Of a stretch of DNA of 14,525 bases, positions 5,987 to 12,906 are shown piece by piece. The position numbers and the translations under genes are program-made. The notes under the pieces were generated by a model. That model saw only the letters and a list, made by a program, of their open reading frames with translations. It had not been told where the DNA came from and did not search any database. Source of the DNA: CAYSHJ01 sp964589725 (GTDB lineage Bacteria > Planctomycetota > Planctomycetia > Planctomycetales > Planctomycetaceae); contig CAZPUJ010000672.1 of NCBI GenBank assembly GCA_964589725.1, forward strand, positions 1 to 14,525, read 5' to 3'. Numbering within the stretch: position 1 is the first letter of the stretch; every line of letters begins with the position of its first letter.

Positions 5987-7099
5987 ATGACCTCAGCCCT
6001 GCTTGAAACTCCCTTGCACGACTGGCATGCCGCTCAGGGTGGGCGGATGGTCGAGTTCGGCGGGTGGCACATGCCGGTGCAATACAGTTCGATCATCGAC
6101 GAGCATCACGCTGTGCGCCGTGCAGCCGGGCTGTTCGACATCGCTCATATGGGACGGTTGAGGTTCACCGGGCCGGACCAGGTGCGGTTCCTGGATCATC
6201 TCGTCACGAACGACGTCGCCTCAATGAAGCTGGGGCAGGTGCGATACGCGCTCGTCACGAACGAAGCGGGCGGCGTACTCGACGATGTTCTGGTCTATCG
6301 CTTTGAGTCGTTTCACCTGCTGGTCGTCAACGCGTCGAATCGGCTGAAGATCATCGACTGGATCGAGCAGCACCGGGGTGGGTTTGATGTGTGTGTCGAA
6401 GATCTGACGCTCGACTGGTTCATGCTGGCGTTGCAGGGGCCGAAGTCGGTGGGATTATTCGCGCCATTGGCACAGGCCGATGTCGCTGCCATGCGCTATT
6501 ACTTCGCGTGTGAGACGAATGTGAGTGGCGTTTCGAGCATCGTCAGCCGGACGGGCTACACGGGCGAAGACGGCTTTGAAGTGATGCTGCCGGCCTCGCA
6601 CGGACAGCTGTTGTGGGAAGAATTGATCGAGCGCGGCCGCTCGTCCGGGCTGATGCCGTGTGGGTTGGGATGTCGCGACACACTGCGGCTGGAGGCGGCA
6701 ATGCCGTTGTATGGACACGAACTCAATGAATCCACGGATCCTCTGACCGCTGGTCTGTCGTTCGCTGTGAAGCCGCGAACGAAGGACTTCATCGGCAAGA
6801 GTGCGTTGTTGGCCGTGCCGCAACCGCCGGCGCGGCAGCGAGTCGGCGTTGTGCTCTCCGGCCGCCGGATCGCTCGCGAAGGCGCGGTCGTCTTCCCCAC
6901 TGGTACCGCACCAGAATCTGCACCGATCGGCGAAGTGACTTCCGGAACGTTTTCGCCGACGCTCGAAAAGTCGATCGCAATGGCCTATCTCACTCGCGAG
7001 TTGGCCGTGGACGGGGCGAGTGTCGAGATCGACGTGCGCGGCAAGCGGGAACCCGCGACGATCGTCGAGTTGCCGTTCTATCGGCGGACTCACAGATAG
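5987..7099 (+). CDS. gcvT: Aminomethyltransferase (glycine cleavage system T protein)
   Basis: The product is 370 residues, normal for GcvT. The T protein takes the aminomethyl group carried on lipoylated H protein and transfers the methylene to tetrahydrofolate, releasing ammonia; it acts in the cytoplasm. Recognisable family features are LHDWHAAQGGRMVEFGGWHM at the N-terminus (residues 10-29), GLFDIAHMGR (48-57), GGVLDD with the likely catalytic Asp100, NASNRLKIIDWI (115-126), SRTGYTGEDGFEV (187-199), GLGCRDTLRLEA (226-237) and the C-terminal barrel with IGEVTSGTFSP. The ATG at 5987 is preferred over 5888 because the upstream extension merely translates the repeat; GAGAAAGAG lies just upstream. 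Partners gcvH and gcvP are not in the window, so the system is dispersed here. The stop overlaps the convergent cupin gene. Confidence 0.95.
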   Translation: MTSALLETPLHDWHAAQGGRMVEFGGWHMPVQYSSIIDEHHAVRRAAGLFDIAHMGRLRFTGPDQVRFLDHLVTNDVASMKLGQVRYALVTNEAGGVLDDVLVYRFESFHLLVVNASNRLKIIDWIEQHRGGFDVCVEDLTLDWFMLALQGPKSVGLFAPLAQADVAAMRYYFACETNVSGVSSIVSRTGYTGEDGFEVMLPASHGQLLWEELIERGRSSGLMPCGLGCRDTLRLEAAMPLYGHELNESTDPLTAGLSFAVKPRTKDFIGKSALLAVPQPPARQRVGVVLSGRRIAREGAVVFPTGTAPESAPIGEVTSGTFSPTLEKSIAMAYLTRELAVDGASVEIDVRGKREPATIVELPFYRRTHR

Positions 7100-7419
7100 T
7101 CTTCGCGGATCGGATGGAAGATATCGAGCGCCTTGCAGACATTGTCGAGAGCGGTGACGCGATGCGTCACGCCACCGGGGATGCGGTACATGTCGCCGGG
7201 GCCAAGGATGCGATCCTCTTCACCGATGAAGAAGTGTGCTCGGCCTTCGACAACCATGCCGACTTGTTCGTGTGGGTGCGAGTGAGGTTGCACGATCGCG
7301 TTCGGTTCGAACGTGACCAAGCTGAGCATCATCTCGCGGCAGGCCGCGGTTTGAATCTGTACGCCGGGGAAAATGTTATGCTTCGAACACTGCGAGGCTT
7401 CGACGAAGTAGTGCGACAC
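7090..7419 (-). CDS. Small cupin-domain protein
   Basis: The product is 109 residues from a GTG at 7417-7419, with AAGGA 6 bases upstream. The longer open frame reaching back to 7764 runs through the repeat and the enolase 3' end and is not real. It is a single cupin barrel. Motif 1 is PHSHPHEQVGMVVEGRAHF (residues 45-63) with His46, His48, His50 and Glu51 positioned as metal ligands. Motif 2 is PGDMYRIPGGVTHRV (74-88) with His86. Small cupins of this kind bind a metal and act as isomerases, dioxygenases or sugar/amino-acid sensors; which applies here cannot be told. It lies downstream of the enolase homologue on the same strand, 139 bases apart with a large inverted repeat between. Its stop (7090-7092) overlaps the gcvT end by 10 bases. 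Confidence 0.88.
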   Translation of the reverse strand: MSHYFVEASQCSKHNIFPGVQIQTAACREMMLSLVTFEPNAIVQPHSHPHEQVGMVVEGRAHFFIGEEDRILGPGDMYRIPGGVTHRVTALDNVCKALDIFHPIREDYL

Positions 7420-7480
7420 GTCCGATCCTTTCAGGTCTGATGCCGTTGGTGATACCACGCGGGGCTCGAATCGAGACGTT

Positions 7481-7549
7481 GGCGAGCGGGGCGGCGTCAG
7501 CCCCCCGGTGCTGTCGCGGAACCGGCCGGCTGACGCCAGGCCGCTCGCC
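7481..7549. repeat. Large imperfect inverted repeat between the enolase homologue and the cupin gene
   Basis: The left arm (7481-7509) and right arm (7521-7549) pair at 24 of 29 positions around an 11-base loop. The arms begin and end with GGCGAGCGG and CCGCTCGCC, and share GGCGTCAGCC and CCGGT. Mismatches cluster as GG/CC swaps, typical of diverged palindromic repeats. It sits 9 bases past the enolase stop and may serve as its terminator, but it looks like a member of a dispersed planctomycete repeat family. It has no coding potential. Confidence 0.8.
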
Positions 7550-7558
7550 TCAAATGTC

Positions 7559-9016
7559 TCACTGACGGCCGCGCGAGGTTTCAACGAAATCTCCAAAGAT
7601 CGTACCACCAAGATAACCGGCACCGGCTCCGAGCTGTTCTTCCAGCCGCAGTAGTTGGTTGTATTTGGCCAGTCGCTCGCTGCGCGCGACAGAGCCGACT
7701 TTGAGTTGTCCGGCGCCCGTGGCGACGACCAGATCGGCGATCGTGGTATCTTCGGTCTCGCCACTGCGAGCTGAAACGACGGGCCAATATCCGCTGTCGA
7801 TCGCCAGACCGAGCGTCGTAAGCGTTTCGGTCAGCGTACCAATCTGGTTTAGTTTGATCAGCACGCTGTTGGCGACGTGCTTCTCGATACCCTCGCGCAG
7901 CCGAGCGGCATTCGTGACGAACAGATCGTCGCCGATGAGTTGCGTACGGTCGCCAAGCCGTTCGGTGATTTGCTGCCAGCCATCCCAATCGTCCTCGGCG
8001 AGTGGGTCTTCCAAGCTGATGATCGGATAGTCATTGACCCAGCGTTCGAGCAAGTCGATCAAGTCGCTCGTTGCCAGCGGCCTCGCCGAGACGCTCGGCA
8101 AGCAGTAGTGACCAGAGTCGAAGAAGTGCGTGCTGGCGACATCGAGGCCGATGGCCACGTCGGCTCGCGGACGGAGTCCCGCCGCTTCGATCGCCTCGAC
8201 GACAAGTTCGATGGCCTCGAGATTGCTCCGCAGCTTCGGGCCATAGCCGCCTTCGTCACCGACGAGCACGCTCTCATGACCGCGTTTTGTCAGCACTTCG
8301 CCGAGTCGTCGATAAACGGTCACGATCCAATCCAACGCTTGCGAGTAGCTCGTCGCGCCGACGGGCAGGATCAGGAAGTCTTGAAACTCGAGTTGCCGTC
8401 CGGCATGCAGACCGCCGGAGATCATATTGACCATCGGGAGCGGGAGCAGCATTTGATGGCCAAGTGATTGCGGATCCGCCGCGGGAGCGTTGTCACCGTT
8501 CGGGAGACCCTTCTCCCTAACCCTCTCCCCGGGGGGGAGAGGGGACCGGACAGAGGCGACGGGGAGAAAGGACCGGACGTTCGCGGTCGCAGCCGCTTGC
8601 CAGATTTCTTGGAAGCGCGCAACAGGCGCGAGACCTCTGGCTTCGGCTGAGGCGTAGGCGACGGCGAGTGAGGTGCCGAGGATGGCGTTCGGGCCGAGCC
8701 GCGACTTGTTCGGCGTGCCGTCGAGGTCAATGAGGCGGTGATCGATCGCAACTTGATGGTCGGCATCTTGACCGATGAGCGCGGCGGCGATTTCAGTTTC
8801 CACATTGCGGACGGCTTGCCTGACACCAAATCCGTCGAGTCGCGCGGCATCACGATCACGCAGTTCGACGGCTTCGAAGTGGCCGGTGCTCGCGCCGCTG
8901 GGAACGATCGCTCGACCGGGTCGCGCGCCAGCACACGTCACTTCGACTTCGACGGTCGGCTTGCCGCGACTGTCAAAGACTTCGCGGGCATGAACTCGTT
9001 CGATACGGCAATTCAC
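7559..9016 (-). CDS. eno: Enolase homologue with an in-frame insertion and altered active-site residues
   Basis: Enolase interconverts 2-phosphoglycerate and phosphoenolpyruvate in the cytoplasm. The GTG at 9014-9016 gives MNCRIERVHAREVFDSRGKP, the usual N-terminus; extending to 9121 would add 35 unrelated residues. The product is 485 residues, against about 430 usual. The excess lies at residues 142-189, part of which (SPLPPGERVRE, 158-168) translates a palindromic repeat. Retained are SGASTG (40-45), His204, Glu255 in GDEGGY, the metal ligands Asp292, Glu336 and Asp363, Lys388 in LIKLNQ and Lys439 in LKVGS. Two positions differ from classical enolase: QDF (Asp213) where yeast has Glu168 in QEF, and VSARSGETED (Ala416) where His373 is expected. 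This suggests an enolase-like paralogue or subfamily. It may still be the housekeeping enzyme; other genes for enolase cannot be seen from here. Confidence 0.9.
   Translation of the reverse strand: MNCRIERVHAREVFDSRGKPTVEVEVTCAGARPGRAIVPSGASTGHFEAVELRDRDAARLDGFGVRQAVRNVETEIAAALIGQDADHQVAIDHRLIDLDGTPNKSRLGPNAILGTSLAVAYASAEARGLAPVARFQEIWQAAATANVRSFLPVASVRSPLPPGERVREKGLPNGDNAPAADPQSLGHQMLLPLPMVNMISGGLHAGRQLEFQDFLILPVGATSYSQALDWIVTVYRRLGEVLTKRGHESVLVGDEGGYGPKLRSNLEAIELVVEAIEAAGLRPRADVAIGLDVASTHFFDSGHYCLPSVSARPLATSDLIDLLERWVNDYPIISLEDPLAEDDWDGWQQITERLGDRTQLIGDDLFVTNAARLREGIEKHVANSVLIKLNQIGTLTETLTTLGLAIDSGYWPVVSARSGETEDTTIADLVVATGAGQLKVGSVARSERLAKYNQLLRLEEQLGAGAGYLGGTIFGDFVETSRGRQ
8508..8553. repeat. 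Palindromic repeat copy inside the enolase coding region
   Basis: CCCTCTCCCC (8521-8530) and GGGGAGAGGG (8534-8543) pair over a 3-base loop. The flanks, CTCCCTAA before and GACCGGAC after, match the copy at 5921-5967 (CTCACCCAA and GACCAGAC). A partial extra unit follows at 8560-8578 (GGGGAGAAAGGACCGGAC). It is the same repeat family as upstream of gcvT, here translated in frame as part of the enolase insertion without introducing a stop. Confidence 0.85.
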
Positions 9017-9221
9017 AGGTGGCTTTCTGAACGGACAGACGGACAAATATGCTCGGTTTCGCGCCCACCGCGCGAGCCAGACGGAACACAGAGGGGTCAG
9101 ATCACACCCTGAGGGCTCCATGGGATGCGAGATGGCCCGTGAAATCTAAATCGCTTTCCCGCTCTAGCTCCCAAATGACATTCTCGTTCTTACTACCCAA
9201 GGGCTCGTGCCAATCCGCGTA

Positions 9222-10901
9222 TCAAGCCGGTGAACCAGTCGCGCGCCGCCACGCGGCGTATCCGAAATACGCCGGGACGCCGAGTGCCATCAACACCAGC
9301 GCGACATGCGCGGAGAATGATTGCTGTTGATAGGCCGTTGGCAAAAACCACACATAAAAGGCGATGAACAGCAGCGGTGTGAACGGATAGCCGAGCACTC
9401 GGTAAGGGCGTTCCCATTCCGGATGTTTGTGCCGCAGCAGCATCACCCCAATCACCGTCAACACCTGGAAGATGCTGGCCGAGAAAATGACGTAATCGGT
9501 CAAAAGATCAAACAGGTTGATGCCCTTCAGGCGTGAGATATTTCGTTGAGCGAACTCGAAGCTGATGACCATCAGCGAGGCCATCGTTGCTTGCGTGCAG
9601 ATGGCAATGGCGGGCGTACGAAAGCGGGCGTGAACGCGGCCAAGTATCTGGAAGAAAGCACCGTCCTGGCCCATCGCGTACGCGACACGCGGACTGTGCA
9701 TCAGGTTGCTGTTGATGGCTCCGAAAGCGCTCAGCGAGATCACCAGCGACACGGCGGTGGCCGCGATCGTTCCGGCGTTGGGACCGAACACGCTGAACTG
9801 CTTGTTGAGCATCACCGGCGCGGTGCTCATGCCGGCGTCTTTGAGTTCGGACATGCTGAGGACTCCGTGGTAGGCGAGGTTCGCCCCCACGTAAACCGCC
9901 ATCAAAATGCCGACTCCTCCGATCAACGCTTTCGGGATATTGCGGCCGGGATCCCGCACTTCGGCCGCAACGGGAGTGACCCCTTCCCAACCATTGTAAG
10001 CCCACATCACCGCCATCATGACGGCGGCCAATTGCGAAGTCAGAGTCTTCTCTAGCGGAACCACGTCGGTCGCGAAGTGGGCGAAATTCACTTCCGACTT
10101 CCCGATGGCCAGCAACAAAAACGGCAGGACCGCGATCAGCGCGACGCTCCCCGCCTTGATGATGGTGGTCACCGCTTGCACGCTGCCGCCCCACAGCGCT
10201 CCGCGCACGTTGATGAACGTGACAAACGCCAGCAACAGCAGTGCTCCTCCGACAACGATGATCGTGTTTGGCGCTTGCAAGACTTTGACCACCGCTCCCG
10301 CCGCATGAGTCACTGCGGCAGTCCCGTCGACGCCGCGCACTACGATGAGCGTGTCGTTGACCGCGGTCGCCGTCATCTTTTCGGAACCGACATGGATCGT
10401 GAACTGCTCCGTCTTGGGGAATCCGGCAATGCTGTTGAGCGTCATCGTCGTCTGCGCGGCGGTGAGGTCGCTCGACAAATGACTGGTCGGAGAGGGACTC
10501 AAGAGGACCGTCAGCGTGCCGACGATCGCCACCGACAACGCGCCGCAGGAAGCAGGTGTGCCGAAAAAGAACTCGCACCAGCCGAACAAGAAGGCGACCG
10601 GACGGCCGTAGGCCTCTCGCAAATAAACATACATGCCGCCGGCCCGCGGCAACATCGCGCCCAGTTCGGCGAAGCACAACGCTCCCAGCAGACAAATCAA
10701 TCCGCCACCGATCCAGACGCTCACGATCAAAGGAAATGAACCCGCATCGGCGGCGATTTTGCCAGGCTTCAGAAAAATACCCGAGCCGATCGTGTTGCCG
10801 ACGACCATTGCGATGGCGATGCCCAACCCCAGCACGCGGAGTAATTGTGGGCGAGAGCCAGGTTCAGTTGCATTCGGCACGGAGGCAGGCTCGGTGGACA
10901 A
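9222..10901 (-). CDS. APC-superfamily amino-acid permease with a beta-domain insertion
   Basis: The product is 559 residues from a TTG at 10899-10901, with GGGAG 7 bases upstream. TM1 carries VVGNTIGSGIFLKPG (residues 33-47), the unwound substrate-binding helix of LAT/APC transporters. TM2 (57-84) ends CFAELGAMLPRAGG. TM3 covers roughly 101-134. TM4 onward starts at NTIIVVGGALLLLAFVTFIN. WAYNGWEGVTPVAAEVRDPGRNIP (300-323) is the TM6 signature region. About 12 membrane segments are present. APC permeases are cation-coupled carriers or exchangers of amino acids; the substrate cannot be read. Between TM3 and TM4, on the external side, lie about 75 extra residues with a separate beta-rich domain (see 10284-10466). 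It is a single-gene unit. Confidence 0.92.
   Translation of the reverse strand: MSTEPASVPNATEPGSRPQLLRVLGLGIAIAMVVGNTIGSGIFLKPGKIAADAGSFPLIVSVWIGGGLICLLGALCFAELGAMLPRAGGMYVYLREAYGRPVAFLFGWCEFFFGTPASCGALSVAIVGTLTVLLSPSPTSHLSSDLTAAQTTMTLNSIAGFPKTEQFTIHVGSEKMTATAVNDTLIVVRGVDGTAAVTHAAGAVVKVLQAPNTIIVVGGALLLLAFVTFINVRGALWGGSVQAVTTIIKAGSVALIAVLPFLLLAIGKSEVNFAHFATDVVPLEKTLTSQLAAVMMAVMWAYNGWEGVTPVAAEVRDPGRNIPKALIGGVGILMAVYVGANLAYHGVLSMSELKDAGMSTAPVMLNKQFSVFGPNAGTIAATAVSLVISLSAFGAINSNLMHSPRVAYAMGQDGAFFQILGRVHARFRTPAIAICTQATMASLMVISFEFAQRNISRLKGINLFDLLTDYVIFSASIFQVLTVIGVMLLRHKHPEWERPYRVLGYPFTPLLFIAFYVWFLPTAYQQQSFSAHVALVLMALGVPAYFGYAAWRRATGSPA
10284..10466 (-). other. Extra beta-rich domain within the permease (external loop TM3-TM4)
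   Basis: Residues 146-206 read LTAAQTTMTLNSIAGFP, IHVGSEKMTATAVNDTLIVV, RGVDGTAAVTHAAGAVV. The pattern of a short strand, FP, an IxxGSExM strand, a V-N-TL strand, RGVxGTxAxxHAAGAxV is a small beta module I know from secreted, phage-tail and surface-structural proteins. It is not part of the APC family. It falls in the loop predicted to be outside the cytoplasmic membrane. Confidence 0.7.
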
Positions 10902-11035
10902 TGGGAGACTCCCAAGGCATCAGAGAAAAACTCTTCGAGTCCCAAGACTGCGACAGCATGCCGAGGCGACGTTGCGCCGTCGAGTCTGAGCGAGATTCTT
11001 CGCGCGGCGTGACGATTCTGGGGCAACGGACTTGT

Positions 11036-11063
11036 CAGGCCGTCGGCGCGTTTCGACGGCCTG
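11036..11063 (-). terminator. Hairpin downstream of the SPOR-like gene
   Basis: CAGGCCGTCG and CGACGGCCTG form a perfect 10-bp stem over an 8-base loop, about 60 bases past the TAA at 11122-11124. No T-run follows on the minus strand, so it could be a terminator or a repeat. The remainder of 10902-11121 holds no gene. Confidence 0.45.
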
Positions 11064-11121
11064 GAAAGGGCGTCGCTACGGTTTGGTGGCGGCCCACGGG
11101 CGCGCCAGGTTTCGCTCCGTG

Positions 11122-12243
11122 TTACTCCGCCTTGTGTGATTTTCCGGTCGACAGCGGCACGACCAGTAATTGCGGCTTGGGGTCGAAGACGAAGGTGTGC
11201 TTGGGCAGCGCCTCTACCGTTTTGCCGCGCTGGAGTGCGACCGGCAGCACGGGGATGATCCGCCTCCGCTTGTCGGATTCGGGCACGAGCAGCGATTGCG
11301 GCATCACGACCTCGACCTTGGTCTCGGCATGCATCTGCCTCCGCTCGCCGAAGAACTCGAACGTGTCGCGGATCACTGAATCGCGATCGGACGTGAAGGA
11401 ACCGACGCACACTAGCGACCGATCCCGCTCGTGCCACACGTACGCGTCGAACGTCCGGCCGTAATGCAATTTTTGTTCGCGCAGCGCCTGGCACAAAGTT
11501 TCGGCATTCCGGCCGGCTTCGTCGAGTGACTTGCCGATGTCGTCGAAGTTCGATTCGTCGCCGGGTTTGGCGATTTTCGCTTTGCCATAGAACGACGCCA
11601 CGACCAGCGTGTGCTTCCCACGATTGGATAACAGCGAATACTTGCGATCGCTGTTGAGCTTAAGCAGCAGCGGGTCGACCTTTTGCTGAGCGAACTCGAT
11701 CGACGAGAGCATCGGATTGAGCGTCAGGAACGCGCCGCTGAGCGGCCCCGGTCGACCGGGTGTGGACCGAAACACGGCATGGTCGACAAGCGTTTTGGGT
11801 TTGTAGTTCTTGAGATATGTCAACGTCTTCTGAGCGACGGAGTTCTCGGCGGACGCATAGTTTCCCGCGACCACACAGATTCGATTGTCCTTCGTGCGCA
11901 CGCCGCGGCGGACGGGCTTGCCGTTGCGGTCAAAAGTGCTCAGCGATTCCAGCTCGGCCTTCTGTTCGTAGATGTACGCTGGGATGCCTTTCTTCCGCAG
12001 ATCGAGTACCAATTCATTTGCCGCCTGGACGAAGCTGGGACCGTCGATGCGATACTCCGGCGGCGGCTCGGCCAAGCTGGCGACCATGATCATCCACGGG
12101 CCGTGTTCCTTAGAAAGCTCGTAACGTTTCCCGGCAACAGCCTCGATCTTGCTGGCGGCCGAGACCGTTAAGACGTTGCACAGCATGGTCAACAGACAAC
12201 CAAGGCAAACCATGTGGGAGAGCTTGACCACGGCAGACTCCAT
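11122..12243 (-). CDS. Secreted protein with two SPOR-like repeats, function unknown
   Basis: The product is 373 residues. Residues 1-30 form a signal peptide (VVKLSHMVCLGCLLTMLCNV, then LTVSAA). The body holds an internal duplication. Repeat 1 (about 47-131) reads GPWMIMVASLA, AANELVLDLRKKGIPAYIYE, NRICVVAGNYAS. Repeat 2 (about 209-284) reads GKHTLVVASFYGKAKI, AETLCQALREQKLHYG, DAYVWHERDRSLVCVGSFTS. Each has a beta strand, a long helix, a second strand and a final VCVGSF-like strand. This matches the beta-alpha-beta plan of SPOR peptidoglycan-binding domains with extra insertions. The C-terminal 70 residues contain Pro-rich strands (PVLPVALQRG, PKPQLLVVPL). No enzymatic motif is seen. There is no strong ribosome binding site before the ATG at 12241-12243, so the exact start is the weakest point. 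It may be an envelope protein. Confidence 0.75.
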   Translation of the reverse strand: MESAVVKLSHMVCLGCLLTMLCNVLTVSAASKIEAVAGKRYELSKEHGPWMIMVASLAEPPPEYRIDGPSFVQAANELVLDLRKKGIPAYIYEQKAELESLSTFDRNGKPVRRGVRTKDNRICVVAGNYASAENSVAQKTLTYLKNYKPKTLVDHAVFRSTPGRPGPLSGAFLTLNPMLSSIEFAQQKVDPLLLKLNSDRKYSLLSNRGKHTLVVASFYGKAKIAKPGDESNFDDIGKSLDEAGRNAETLCQALREQKLHYGRTFDAYVWHERDRSLVCVGSFTSDRDSVIRDTFEFFGERRQMHAETKVEVVMPQSLLVPESDKRRRIIPVLPVALQRGKTVEALPKHTFVFDPKPQLLVVPLSTGKSHKAE

Positions 12244-12371
12244 TCAGCCGGAGAGGCGAGGCGACGCGGACCACGGCGGAATTGCCACAATGCGTCGGAT
12301 GTGATGAAGGGTGCAGGAAAGGGAGCGAGAATCTAGTCGCGAGTTTGGGAAAAGGTCCAGAGGAAAACGGA

Positions 12372-12407
12372 CGAAGCCGAGCGGTCTGTTCAAACCGCTC
12401 GGCTTCG
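12372..12407 (-). terminator. Strong hairpin with trailing T-rich sequence
   Basis: CGAAGCCGAGCGGT and ACCGCTCGGCTTCG give a perfect 14-bp stem over an 8-base loop, the strongest intergenic hairpin here. On the minus strand it is followed by TCCGTTTTCC, close to an intrinsic terminator. It lies upstream of the SPOR-like gene and downstream of the possible small gene at 12471-12731, so it implies a separate minus-strand transcript ending here. Confidence 0.6.
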
Positions 12408-12470
12408 AGTCTCGTTCGGCCTGGTTCGCCAGATCGTCGCCTCTCACACGTCGACCTGGCTGGTCCTGAC

Positions 12471-12731
12471 TCACTGTCCTCCCACCGCCAGTCGGCGGCT
12501 CCTCAGAATCTCCGACCTCTCTCGCAGTCGGGCAGCCTCGGAGGTAATTTTTTCAAGGGCTGCGGTCGCTGGTGGCGACGGCGGGAAGTAGTGCAGGCGG
12601 CGTACCAGTTCGCGAGCATTTTCCGGTTGAGCCTTTCGTTGAAGAGCTAACTCCCGGTGAATAGGTTCGTTGCGAGCTTGAGTGGAAATGGGATTCCCTT
12701 GTATTTCGATTTGTCGCCTGCGTCAGTTCAT
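12471..12731 (-). pseudogene. Possible small gene interrupted by TGA at its third codon
   Basis: On the minus strand an ATG at 12729-12731 is followed by AAC, TGA and then 83 open codons ending TGA at 12471-12473. The frame after the TGA reads RRQIEIQGNPISTQARNE, ELALQRKAQPENARELVRRL, HYFPPSPPATAALEKITSEA, ARLRERSEILRSRRLAVGGQ. This composition is protein-like: two amphipathic helices, with the second a short coiled-coil candidate, joined by a Pro-rich turn. There is no ATG, GTG or TTG after the TGA until deep in the frame. A strong terminator-like hairpin follows at 12372-12407. I recognise no family. It may be a recently broken small gene, a gene with a non-standard start, or chance. The rest of the gap up to 12906 shows nothing clear. 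Confidence 0.3.
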
Positions 12732-12906
12732 CGTCCGGTTGCAAGATTTACAAACTCAAACTGAGGTATTGTCTGGAGGTACTCGGCCATCGCAGTTGCC
12801 ATCAAGACGATTGTTCTATCGATGCGGCCTCGTTTAGAGTTTGGATTGTGGGGCGGCTGAAACAACTTCTGGACACGAAGACACACCACCGACTCAGGAG
12901 CCGAAC

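Noticed and set aside
7090..7764. A 224-aa version of the cupin protein
   Set aside because: The extension reads through the enolase 3' end and the inverted repeat; the GTG at 7417-7419 has a good ribosome binding site.
9508..10695. A 395-codon minus-strand frame overlapping the permease
   Set aside because: It is Arg/His/Gly/Ser-rich and hydrophilic throughout, a shifted-frame shadow of the APC permease, which has clear membrane helices and family motifs.
12244..12474. 76-codon minus-strand frame directly upstream of the SPOR-like gene
   Set aside because: It runs through both arms of the strong hairpin and has no protein-like pattern or homology I recognise.
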